NCBI GenBank assembly: GCA_028753945.1
Contig: JAPNXP010000001.1
Coordinates: 5,198,501 to 5,262,500, forward strand
Length of the DNA stretch: 64,000 bases
From: Hexactinellida sp. DTS-2022
Taxonomy: Eukaryota; Porifera; Hexactinellida
Direction: 5' to 3'
Shown: positions 55,083 to 64,000 of the stretch, piece after piece
Layout: every line of letters begins with the position of its first letter
Position numbering within the stretch: position 1 is the stretch's first letter
The notes under the pieces: model-generated
Database searches by the model: none
The model's input: only the letters and a program-made list of their open reading frames with translations
What the model was told of the DNA's origin: nothing
Program-made: the position numbers and the translations under genes

Positions 55083-56056
55083 TTGAACAGCCGACCGACA
55101 TCAACTTACATTTACTTAAAATGCGTGCTTTTCAGGAAAGCTTGCAAAGGGTCCGCTAAATTGATTCCTAAAGTTAATTTAATATTTCCTAATACAGAAC
55201 ATAATCATGAAGTAGAACAGGGGTGCCCAACCTGTGATTCGCGAATCAAATGTGATTCTTTTCCTGAAAAATATGATTCGCGAAGCATTTTGTAGCTTTT
55301 TTTTTAAATACACGTATAATAAAATTTTTGAAAAAAGCATTTTACTTATTTGATCGTAAATACAATTATTATTGAATACAGTTAAAATTGATGATTCTAC
55401 AATTATAATTACGTTATTTCGGTATTTTAAATCGTACGTTTATTTCTTCCAAAAACATTTGAGTAACTATAGTAACTTTGTTTATGGAAGTCAAGGAAGA
55501 TTGTATCAGCGAAAAATTATTTTGTTGGTATTTCTTTGCGAACAATTAACATTTTGACAGATATTTACGTTTTTATCGTAATTTTGGATAACACATGCAT
55601 ATGCTTTTTGTTTATTAATCTTAGTTGGTAAATTAGGGGTTTATGGAACCTCATTGTGGTCTATGATTCGAAAATTATATATCAGTTGAATTGTGATTCG
55701 CCACATGAGAAAGGTTGGGCAGCCCTGAAGTAGAAGAATACAAGGCAGAAGTTTTTGCGCTAAAAGCTAAATGCAGGAAAAGGGCAAGCTCTTCTAAGGA
55801 TAATCTTCGAGAAATATTCAACAATGTTACTAGGACAGATCAATCAGCTCATCAAATCACTTTCAAAGAATGTGAATCTATGATGTATAGAGCAAGATGT
55901 GACTCGCAACCTAGACTCCCTAAGTCTGCAGTTGAATTTTGCGAGATGTTACCGACAACAAACTTTGCTGCAAATTTAAAAGCTATTATCAAATTAGACG
56001 AGCGGATAGCGGTTATATTTTTCTCTGAAAAAATATTCATGTTAAGCAATTACTAA
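55083..56056 (+). pseudogene. FLYWCH-type zinc-finger transposase fragment split by hAT MITE
   Basis: After removing 55,218-55,727 plus one AAGTAGAA copy, a single reading frame passes from ~55,100 to ~56,000. It has CKGSAK...FPNTEHNHE (last Cys and HxH of a FLYWCH finger), then the helical region typical after FLYWCH in MULE-derived proteins (FKECESMMYRARCDSQPRLPKS). The 5' part with the first Cys residues and the DDE domain are not visible. Probably a fragment of another Mutator-type element. Confidence 0.65.
55218..55727. mobile_element. hAT-type MITE, duplication AAGTAGAA
   Basis: 510 bp; CAGGGGTGCCCAACCTGTGA to GGTTGGGCAGCCCTG; AAGTAGAA at 55,210-55,217 and 55,728-55,735. GTGATTCGCGAATCA-like repeats near both ends. 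Confidence 0.93.
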
Positions 56057-56658
56057 GAATTTACTTAACTTTAAGCATACATTAAGAAAAAAATTAAGTC
56101 ATGTCTATAGGTGACTTAACTTAGTTAGAATAATTGTCTAGTTGTAGTAATGGTGCTTAATTTTCTTCTTCACAAACATAGTTTATGTCTTAAAATGATA
56201 CTAAGCGTTTTGAGTTCAATCAGTAGTTAGATTTATTTATAAAATAAATTCTGTTCAATTCGCCTCTAATTCCTCAGAGTACTTTTATTCTATATTCACA
56301 CACGACGATGGCATCAGCGCTACATATACTTGAACTTGAAATTAGCTTACGTCGTCAAAGAGTTTTTATAGATCGGCTTAGCCCCCTAGAGCAATATTCA
56401 GATAGAGAATTTATTACCCGGTACCAGTGGCGGCGGAACCTAATAAAAACTAGGGGGGGCTAGCCTGTGTAACTATGTCCACCTTCAAATAGGAGAACGA
56501 AATATTTGGGCGACATATATACTCTATGACTATGACTCTATGAGTATTGTAAATCTTGCGATTGGCCACAAAATCCCAATTAGTATTCGAACTAAAAATT
56601 ACTACGGGGTTAGTGATATTTCTCCCACTCTTAGTTCACTACTAGGAATAATTAATAA

Positions 56659-57195
56659 CGAGCCCTTCGGTTCGGTCTCGGTCGCTTTGCGACAGATCGG
56701 TGCTACGCACCTCAAGATAACGGCCGCTACGCGGCCTTACTCCTCACTAAACAATGGGTACATAGTTAGTAATATTTGTGCATAGTTACCGTATTTCCCC
56801 GAATAAGCGCCCCGGCGCTTATTGTTTTCGTGGGCCAAAATTATCCTGAAATTTTTGTGAAAAATTCAGAATATGATATTTAGGTCGGTTCTAATGGTTT
56901 CCGCCAACAGTATACCGACCGAAGTTGCCAAAATCATGGAATTACATTACAGTGATCTACTAATATGTTCAAATTTTATCATTCCAATGTCATTTTTATT
57001 GACCCGGCGCTTATTCGGAGAAATACGGTATATCTTGTATATTAAATCGCTAGGGCTTTTTTTCCCGATTATAATATTTGCAAGTTAGTTTATATCTCAT
57101 ATATAAATGCAGTTTCTATTTCTCCATCACTTTAATACAATCCGGACAAACACACACACAAACAAACACACAACAATCAAGATTTAATACTTCAG
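56659..57195 (-). mobile_element. Helitron-like element, CTCG end, nested
   Basis: Minus strand: TCTGAAGTATTAAATCTTG after A, ending GACCGAACCGAAGGGCTCG before T, with GTCGCAAAGCGAC just inside. Contains the 240-bp MITE at 56,789-57,028. Confidence 0.6.
56789..57028. mobile_element. TA-flanked MITE with CCGTATTTCCCCGAATAAGC ends
   Basis: 240 bp; ends CCGTATTTCCCCGAATAAGC and complement of GCTTATTCGGAGAAATACGG; TA each side (56,787-56,788; 57,029-57,030). A single related end occurs near 61,955-61,975. Confidence 0.82.
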
Positions 57196-58274
57196 ATTTG
57201 GGCAATTACGCCTACTCAATATACAAGAGAACTCTTACGATTGTTTAAATAATAAAATACTAAGATCATAGCAAGGACTGACATTTCTTTTGTCATATTA
57301 TAGTTTCACTGTGAATTAATTAACTGATATTACAAAATTTAAATATTCAATTAATTTCTCAGATCATTCAAATAAATAACAAATCATCATATAAATTCAA
57401 AAACAACATAAAATAATTTGAATCAATTTTCAAGTTATTTTCTAAATATATAAAGTATTGAGAAAACAACATCAACAAATAATACAAATTGAATATCAAT
57501 TCACAACCAGATCAATTTTCAAGTATATTTCGATTACTTTCACGAATGCCTGGTGACACTAACGCAGATAGTTACTGAAATGTCCCTTACTACTATTATT
57601 TAAATTAGTATAATGTATATGAGCGGGAAAGTAGGGGAGCTGAGCCCCCCCCTATTTCAAAAGTAGGGGGGCTATAGCCCCCCTAGCCCCCCTGCTTCCG
57701 CCGCCCTTACCCGGTACAGAATTACGCGGTATATGTTCATTGAAATTCTAGATCAGATTTCGAGTAAAGTTCATCGATCAACTACTCGCTCCTATTCTAT
57801 TCCTGCAACAACACAATTGGCAGTAGCACTACAATTCTTAGCAACGGGCACATTTCAGACTGTTGTTGCATCTGCTCATGGAGTTTCACAGACGTCTGTA
57901 TCAAGATGCGTTACAGCTGTGTGTGATGGTTTAGCTTCTATTGCGCATAGATATATTCAATTTCCAAATGAAACTCGACAAAAGATTATCCAATAATCCA
58001 TGTTTCAACAAGGCGGATTTCCTTTAGTTTTTGGCTGTATAGATGGCTCACATATTCCTATCATAGCTCCCTCATGCAATGAAGACATTTATGTTAATAG
58101 AAAGTTATTCCATTCTATTAATATACAAGCTATTTGTGACCACGAATTTCGCTTCATTGATGCTGTCGTTAAGTGGCCCGGCTGCACTCATGATACGTTT
58201 ATATGGCGGCAATCAGGTTTAAACCGTAAAATAGCAAGTGGTCAATTTTCTACTGTCCATGGGTGGTTTTTGGG

Positions 58275-58419
58275 CAGGCCCGTCGTAGGCCAATTATTAT
58301 TGGTGCGGCCAAGTGACGTCACTTAATTGTTTCGCAGTGTAAACCCGAATTATGATGCGGGCACCTAAAATATTGGTGCGGCCTATGCCGCACCTGCCGC
58401 CCGTGTTCCTACGGCCCTG
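58275..58419. mobile_element. 145-bp insertion with TTGGG 5-bp flanks
   Basis: CAGGCCCGTCGTAGG to CCTACGGCCCTG, flanked by TTGGG (58,270-58,274; 58,420-58,424). Contains GGTGCGGC on both strands. Excision with one TTGGG restores the Harbinger frame. Confidence 0.72.
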
Positions 58420-58539
58420 TTGGGTGACAGTGCGTATGGATTACGAACTAATCTAATGACTTCCATACCTTCTCCCATCACCCCTGGGCAAAGAAGGTAT
58501 AATCGAGCGTTTGTAAAAGTTCGCAAGACCATCGAATGC

Positions 58540-58708
58540 AGTGTTGTAAATCAAATCAAATATTTCAAATATTTGATTTGATTTAATTGAAGAGAATTTG
58601 AATTCTCAAATGATTTGAAATGATTTGATTTGAAATCATTTTAAATCTAAAATGATTTGATTTGATTTGACTTGAGAAAAAAAAAATGATTTATTTACAA
58701 CCCTGAAT
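58540..58708. mobile_element. hAT-like MITE of AAATCATTT repeats, duplication TCGAATGC
   Basis: Ends AGTGTTGTAAATCAAATCA and complement of TGATTTATTTACAACCCTG; TCGAATGC at 58,532-58,539 and 58,709-58,716. The interior is almost wholly TGATTTGA/TCAAATCA arrays. It inserted within codons of the catalytic Glu motif. Confidence 0.8.
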
Positions 58709-59066
58709 TCGAATGCACTTTCGGGATTTGGAAAAGTCGTTGGAGGTCGATGGATAAAACTGGCGGTACCCTCTGTTATACTCCGGAAAGGGTTTGTAAA
58801 ATTATCTTGGCAACTATGTTATTACATAACATGTGTATCAACCATGGACTATTAACGTATATCGATATTGATGAAGAACTTACGCTAGATATTGATCTCC
58901 CGGAACCTTCAGCAAATGGAGTGACCATGAGACAAGAAATTGTATCGAATTTTTTTGATTAGCAAGTAACCCACCCTGATTTAGTTATTCTATAAATTAA
59001 AGAATGATTGACTAACATTTATTTTGTTAAGTATTGTAATTAGTACATTGAATGAAGCATAATGTA

Positions 59067-60098
59067 TTATAAATTATCAGGAGGAGGTGGCAAGAATGGA
59101 AAATTATAATAATTTTTGGGTACGCTAGGAATACCATAAGGTCCTAAAATATTAGGGTAGGAGGACTGTTGACTCAGTAGCGATATTATAATTTGCTGAT
59201 TTCTGAGTATTTCTGGGAGTGACTTTAGTTCCTGCAGTTGTTCTACTGTAAGTTTCAAATCATTTCCAATATTAGTTAACAACTTCAATTTTTGCTCCTC
59301 CTTTTCTAATAGAGTGTGTTTCGTGTTGTAAATATCTTCCGAATGTGGTGAACATTTTCTTTTCCTTCTGAAAGGGACTCCGTCATCTCCCGAGAAAGTA
59401 GGACTAATCACCATTTGATCAGACAGCTGAGAACTTTGAGGCTCAATGGATGTATCAATTCTGCAAGGAATTCCTTCGAAAATTTCTCTTCCCTTTATGC
59501 TATGGATTTTCTCCTCCAAGTAAGTTAATTGGGCCTCAGGTGAACCTCCTCCAGTCTTTCTCACTGATGCGAGTCAGGCGCGGCAAGTCTTTTAGGAAAG
59601 TGGTACGGCGGAGTATTTTACAACTTTTGTATGTGGCCCGATGAGGCTGCACCAGGTATTCGTATATGGTCCGGCGACGCTGCACCAGTTATTTGAATAA
59701 CATTCGGCTATTATTAATTTTTAAAATCATTAAATTATCAATGAATTGTTAATTTAGGTGGTACAGCAAAGCTGACCTCCTGAAAAGTGGTACGGCGCTC
59801 GCCGCACCAGCCGTACCGGGTATGCCGCCCCTGCGAGTTTATCCGAAATTAGCGGCTTCTGTTTTGTTAAGATATTCGCCCATTTCATTGTAATTTCATC
59901 TTTAGTCCTCAAAACTCCATGCAGTTGAGTTAATTTGGAAGCAATTTCTTTCCAAACTCTCGTCTTTTCCTCAAATGTTAGGGACGCACTAAGACTGCCA
60001 AATAATTTTGACCTATTCTCTTGGACTAAATCTACTAAAGAGTTAGTTTCTTCGAGGTTGAAGTTTTTTGATCGTGTCTTAGATTTCTCCTGCTGCAT
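59067..60098 (-). pseudogene. Harbinger Myb/MADF-like partner gene, split by insertion
   Basis: Two open parts, 60,098-59,834 and 59,569-59,067, join in frame when 59,575-59,833 and one CGAGT are removed. The N-terminal segment (FNLEETNSLVDLVQENRSKLFG...WKEIASKL...MKWANIL) has the tryptophan/helix pattern of Myb/SANT-like DNA-binding proteins of Harbinger elements. The C-terminal part is glutamine/leucine-rich (LLEKEEQKLKLLTNIGNDLKL) and coiled-coil-like, ending in a proline-rich tail. It faces the transposase gene, a common two-gene Harbinger layout. Confidence 0.8.
59575..59833. mobile_element. 259-bp insertion with CGAGT 5-bp flanks
   Basis: CAGGCGCGGCAAG to GGTATGCCGCCCCTG, flanked by CGAGT (59,570-59,574; 59,834-59,838). 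GGTACGGC and GGTGCGGC motifs link it to 58,275-58,419. Confidence 0.75.
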
Positions 60099-60152
60099 TG
60101 ATCCGAAAACACAATATTTCTTATTAATGTTGGTTGTTTTAGTGATTTTTAT

Positions 60153-60540
60153 TAGGGCTGAAACGAATATTCGAAACGTAACGAACGAACCTTTTTCTAA
60201 ACGAACGAATATTCGAATATTCGTTCGTTTGGATGACTAAGCATTAAATCAATTTCTAGAGACAAAATACATTGGAAAATAGGTTTTTGATACTGTTACA
60301 ATGGTATAATAATAGTTACAAAGTGTATTATACACAAGTTAACTAATAATCAGCTAGTTTAAGTGGGAATTTATATTTACGATATCTCTAAGCTATACAA
60401 AAGTCTTGTTGTTGTCCAAAATTAGTCAACGAATATCCGTTTCAATCTAATATTCGTCCAAACGAATATTCGTTTCGTAACGAATATTCGTTTGCAAACG
60501 AACGAATATTCGAATATTCGGTATATTCGTTTCAGCCCTA
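60153..60540. mobile_element. hAT-type MITE of CGAATATTCG arrays, duplication ATTTTTAT
   Basis: 388 bp; TIR TAGGGCTGAAACGAATAT; ATTTTTAT at 60,145-60,152 and 60,541-60,548. Both ends are arrays of the palindromic CGAATATTCG and AACGAACGAA. Confidence 0.93.
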
Positions 60541-60548
60541 ATTTTTAT

Positions 60549-60836
60549 AGTTTTGATCTTCTATATCATTCTGTGTTCAAATCATCGTAATGGTATCTTT
60601 TGTCACCATTCCTAACCACGACTATTAGTAGTTTACATTTATCACCATCTCTGAAAAGAAGAATCGAAGTAGTTTATTTTTGCCACCACTGCTTTGTAGC
60701 ATCTCGGGTGTTAAATTGTTATCATTTTGTCTGAATGCGTCTTGAGTGGTATCTTATTCACACAGCATGCAGAAGAATTAATGATCGTATACCATTTGAA
60801 AATCAAAGGTGCAGTTTCATTCCCTTTGTACATTGA
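60549..60836. other. Right flank of Harbinger region
   Basis: AT-rich; may contain the Harbinger's right end (terminal repeats not resolved). No gene seen. Confidence 0.3.
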
Positions 60837-61385
60837 CTAGGGGCGACCCGTAAAGCCCGTGGCCCGCTATTTAAAGCCCGCGGCCCGCATATTTATTTCG
60901 CCAGCCCGCGATTTAGGAAATTTGTCTATTTTATGGCATTGCTTACTGATAAGAATCAGCAGACAGTACATTGAAGCTGAGGCTACAGATAACACTGACA
61001 TGATTCTACCTCTCTATGAGGATTATTACATTTAACGAAAACAACATTTATAATACTTGTTTGTGATACAGTGAACTCTCGTTAAAACGAAGTGCTTGGG
61101 ACCTGTAAATTCCTTCGTTATATCCGGCTATTCGTTAGAAGCGGATAATAATTAATGCATTTAGTGTTCTGGGGGAAATATCCATTTCGTTATATCCGAC
61201 TTCGTTATAACGGGAGTTCACTGTACTTACATATAAAATAGTAATAATTTCATGACCAAATTACACTAATTCATTTGTAAAATTGATCGTTTTGACTCTT
61301 TTCGGACCGTTTTTGGGCCCGCGGTCCGTGGAGAAAGGCCCGCAGCCCGTGATTTACAATAAAGCCCGCACGGGTCGCAGCCTAG
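60837..61385. mobile_element. hAT-type MITE, duplication TACATTGA, with nested TA MITE
   Basis: 549 bp; CTAGGGGCGACCCGTAAAGC to CGGGTCGCAGCCTAG; TACATTGA at 60,829-60,836 and 61,386-61,393. Subterminal AAAGCCCGCGGCCCGC repeats. A TA-flanked MITE occupies 61,069-61,223. Confidence 0.93.
61069..61223. mobile_element. TA-flanked MITE, CAGTSAACTCTCG family copy 2
   Basis: 155 bp; CAGTGAACTCTCGTTAAAAC to AACGGGAGTTCACTG with TA flanks; matches 11,462-11,635. Nested in the hAT MITE. Confidence 0.87.
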
Positions 61386-61632
61386 TACATTGATCTTTCA
61401 TATTTCATCTCAATAATTCAGTGTTATAATACGTACGTTCCATTTTAATTTGTTGTATGTTATTTGTTTATCTTCATTAATAACCATGCTTTATGGAGTT
61501 ATACCACCTTCAGTCTGATTGTATATAAAATTATAAATAGATATATATTAATTGTAATTATAAGGACTATATTTGAGTAACCTATAAGGGCATATAAGAC
61601 TCTCCAGCAGGATCGTTATTATTGTATGGAAT
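61386..61632. other. Spacer between hAT elements
   Basis: AT-rich, no feature beyond the two target duplications at its edges. Confidence 0.4.
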
Positions 61633-62102
61633 CAGTGGCGGCGCTAGCATGGGGCTAGATGGGGCGCTAGCCCCATCACATAATTTTGTTAGCCCCATCA
61701 GTTGATGGGGCTGAGATTACACTAAATATGTAAAATTTTCATTATATCTCTACTTTAATTTTACATTTTGAAATAGTGAAGACTGAAGACAGTGAAGAGT
61801 AATCTAAAAATATCTAAAGTAAAGAAGAATTATAATTTTAAAGATCTGCCAAATAAATCTTACTAAAAAGCTTGTTGTAAGCTTATCTGAGGAGGGTCAC
61901 TTTGAATAGGTTAGTATACTTGGGATAATCTTGGTTGGGTAATTTTTATCTGCCAATCCGGGGCGCTTATTCGGGGAAAAAATAGTAATGCGAAACAAGT
62001 AAATACAATAGCATAATTTATATCAAGTTTGTGTTAGCCCCATTAAGAAAATTATCAGCCCTGGCTAGCCCCATTCGTTACAGTACGGTAGCGCCGCCAC
62101 TG
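61633..62102. mobile_element. hAT-type MITE, duplication TATGGAAT
   Basis: 470 bp; CAGTGGCGGCGCTAGC to GTAGCGCCGCCACTG; TATGGAAT at 61,625-61,632 and 62,103-62,110. TTAGCCCCAT repeats near both ends. Confidence 0.93.
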
Positions 62103-62170
62103 TATGGAATGCCATCATCAGCATGAAGTTTTATAATATTCTATTTTCCTGATGATTACAATATAAAAAA

Positions 62171-63270
62171 GGTATTTAATTTCTATCATAAACCTCTTGT
62201 GTTTAATGCCATTCATTCATTATGTATTGATAATAAGTTATATTATTAGTTATTTATTTTAGCAATGTGTTATCCATGGTTGGTTGAGTTGAGTCAACAA
62301 ATTCCTTATAATATATTATTTTATTTAATCCATTGTATTGTGATACTACAATTATATAGAAGCCAGCTGGAATTTATAAGTTGAATCAATATAGTTATCG
62401 CAAGTTGAATCACTAGAGTAGGATTTATCAAGTTAAATCAATAAAATTATTACAAGTTGAAACAATAGAATTAGATTTAACACTTTTACTGAATCTGAAG
62501 TGTGAGGAAACACAGGAGATTGGCACCCCAATTATAGCACAAACCTAGGCTAAATTGAACATTTGTGAATTGCCAAAAGGTGAAGAATTTAATTCTCTAT
62601 CCGTATATGTAAATTTTATCAAGCTCAATATTAATTATTTCATGTTATGAACCATAATTAGTTTAAATAGGTGTTGAATCATTTGATAAAAAATCGTAAC
62701 CCCAGGTGCAAATTAGACGGTCACTCCGCAACTACATGCCAAGTTTCAGCCCTCAATGTATACAAGTGTGGCCAGGGCACCTGCTACGGAGAAAAAATAA
62801 TAAAAAAATCCAAAATTGCAGCCTGTGCCGACGCATGTTCCTTTGGTGGCGCTATATTTTGGTTGTGGTTTATTGATAGTGCCTCCAAAGGAACATGCTG
62901 TCGGCCCAGCTGCAATTTTGGATTTTTTTCGCCATGTCATCATCACTATGAAGGTGTTAAATTATTTCAGAAAGGTTTTTCAGAAGGCATTGACCCTTAG
63001 AGTGGTGGAAGCTTCCATTTAGCTCATTTAATTTTAGAGATATTCTACTTTCAGTTGAATATAATAGTTGATCACTCAGCTTTTTTATGTGGGTGTTGGG
63101 TAATCACCCAACACCCACCAACCCATTCGAATTATATAATTCACAAAATTGTAAAAACACATTTTTTTGACGATGTCATCATCACCTCAAGGTGTCAAGA
63201 CCCATTTGTAGAGGTGTTAGGTGGCATATGGATCAATTGATAAATTTGAAGTTTATTCTAGCTTGTATAT
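62171..63270. repeat. Fullest copy of the multi-hairpin repeat
   Basis: About 1.1 kb: TTTCTATCATAAACC start, GTTGAGTTGAGTCAACAAAT palindromic patch, TCGTAACCCCAGGTGCAAAT, CCAAAATTGCAG hairpin (62,804-62,928), GTGTTGGGTAATCACCCAACAC hairpin (~63,093-63,114) and the GATGTCATCATCACCTCAAGG tail. Relatives at 23,160, 23,642-24,889 and 53,281-54,535. The class is unknown; no coding capacity or terminal duplication seen. Confidence 0.75.
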
Positions 63271-64000
63271 GTTGTAGGCGAAATTGAGTACCAGGCGAAA
63301 TGTTGTCATATTACTTATAGAAAATTTTTAACTAAATATTATGGGTTGTTATAAATTGATTATATCCAGATCTAATCCCGCTATTTGTTCACTTCCAAAT
63401 GTTAAAATACTAGGTAATCAAGTATGCTAAATACGAATTTGACACTCACAAATTTCTATTATGTCTATTTATTGTTGTTATTTACAATATAGTAAAGACT
63501 TACAACTGGAATTTGAAAACGATTGACCCATTTACAAATTTATATTACCTACAAATATTTATTCTTGTTATTGTTCTTGTTGTTATTGACAATATAGGTA
63601 ACAAGTTTGTAGAATATTATAATTGAACTAGAGACTAGCTTAAGACGATTATTTTAAGTAATTGCACATGCTAAATACGAATTTAGAATTAACTACTTGC
63701 AAATAAGGGCTGTTTGTTGTTAAACTTGGGGAATTAATTACTAAGAATAAGATTGAGATTTTAAAATATAACTAAGTAAGCAAACTAGTATCATATACTA
63801 GTTACGTATATAGATTAATATTTAAGACTTGACAAAATGAATACGAATCCTTTTGTAAGTTAATTATATTGCGTTGTAAAGTGTAAATTATACATGATAA
63901 TTAATTAAGTGGAATAGTTAAGTATTCCCTAGCAAATGCGAACGAGATTGTACTGTAGGCTCGTATTGCCTCCTAATAAATATTTATCCTAATCTACTCG
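63271..64000. repeat. Helitron-related tandem-like units, no gene
   Basis: Two or three divergent units of a ~140-bp motif (ATGCTAAATACGAATTT, TATTGTTGTTATTTACAATATAG, GGTAA...AAG) resembling the tandem units at 51,944-52,340 in reverse. Otherwise AT-rich. Confidence 0.4.

Larger units (their letters stand above)
56425..57706. mobile_element. Insertion in Harbinger gene, flanked by TTACCCGGTAC
   Basis: Starts CAGTGGCGGCGGAACC and ends GCTTCCGCCGCC(C). An 11-bp direct repeat TTACCCGGTAC flanks (56,414-56,424; 57,707-57,717). GGGGGCT blocks at both ends. The 3' end lacks the expected CACTG, so exact hAT length is uncertain. Contains a Helitron-like element (56,659-57,195) that itself contains a TA MITE. 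Confidence 0.8.
56308..58962 (+). pseudogene. Harbinger (PIF) transposase gene, HARBI1-like, broken by insertions
   Basis: Starts at ATG 56,308; segments 56,308-56,424, 57,718-58,274, 58,420-58,539 and 58,717-58,962 join once three insertions are removed. DDE_Tnp_4 signatures: first D in GCIDGSH (~58,038), second D in HDTFIW (~58,190), and E in KTIEC (~58,530), followed by FGIWKSRW and LATMLLHNMC. A helix-turn-helix-like segment (QTVVASAHGVSQTSVSRCV) precedes the core. A single in-frame TAA at 57,994-57,996 adds a nonsense change. Dead as it stands, but motifs are well preserved, so inactivation is not ancient. Confidence 0.88.

Noticed and set aside
62671-63022. ORFs shared between 23.7, 24.5 and 62.7 kb
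   Set aside because: Conserved only because the DNA repeat is shared; they run through hairpin arms and have no conserved start or domain.
1-64000. tRNA, rRNA or CRISPR loci
   Set aside because: I found no A/B-box pair with cloverleaf, no rRNA-like sequence, and repeats lack regular unique spacers. The hairpins are transposon-derived.

Overview
The window is nuclear DNA of an animal. BORA and MAP3K20/ZAK orthologues, a CYP4-type P450, a nuclear-encoded mitochondrial leucyl-tRNA synthetase and SH2/SH3/PX scaffolds point to Metazoa, and the intron in a RAD17 orthologue excludes a prokaryote. I cannot name the species. Host genes are intron-poor: of eight genes only RAD17 shows introns. Intergenic DNA is AT-rich, while several coding regions (MAP3K20, BORA, PEPD, LARS2) are clearly richer in G+C.

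Layout. Positions 473-43,283 hold eight host genes, all on the minus strand: MAP3K20/ZAK, a TKS-like PX-SH3x3 scaffold carrying a NCK-like SH2 domain, PEPD (prolidase), a CYP4-like P450, LARS2, calcineurin B, BORA and three-exon RAD17. The only host-derived sequence on the plus strand is a second LARS2 copy (28.2-30.7 kb), an inverted duplicate of the minus-strand gene. Its 2,309-bp core matches the gene except for one base, while both ends have drifted strongly and carry disabling changes. This pattern suggests gene conversion within a large palindrome. From about 43.3 kb to the right edge there is no convincing host gene.

The right 20 kb is a stack of DNA transposons. A 9.9-kb hAT-type element (43,322-53,217, 8-bp target duplication GCGATAAG) sits 38 bp upstream of the RAD17 ATG. 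It contains a 7.9-kb MULE with ~280-bp terminal inverted repeats, a 10-bp target duplication and a broken DDE transposase. The MULE contains a further small insertion. To the right lie a FLYWCH-type fragment split by a hAT MITE and a two-gene Harbinger element (DDE transposase plus divergent Myb-like partner) broken by at least four insertions. At least thirteen hAT-type elements have perfect direct repeats at their ends. Short TA-flanked (mariner-type) MITEs, Helitron-like elements whose ends carry GCGAAGC mini-hairpins, and a ~0.9-1.1-kb multi-hairpin repeat fill most remaining intergenic space.

The host genes do not form a pathway. BORA (Aurora A/PLK1 activation), RAD17 (checkpoint clamp loading), ZAK (ribosome-stress kinase) and calcineurin B (Ca2+ signalling) are separate housekeeping or signalling functions. 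The points most worth follow-up are the TKS-NCK domain fusion, the palindromic LARS2 pair, the nested transposons upstream of RAD17, and the covarying hairpins in two repeat families.
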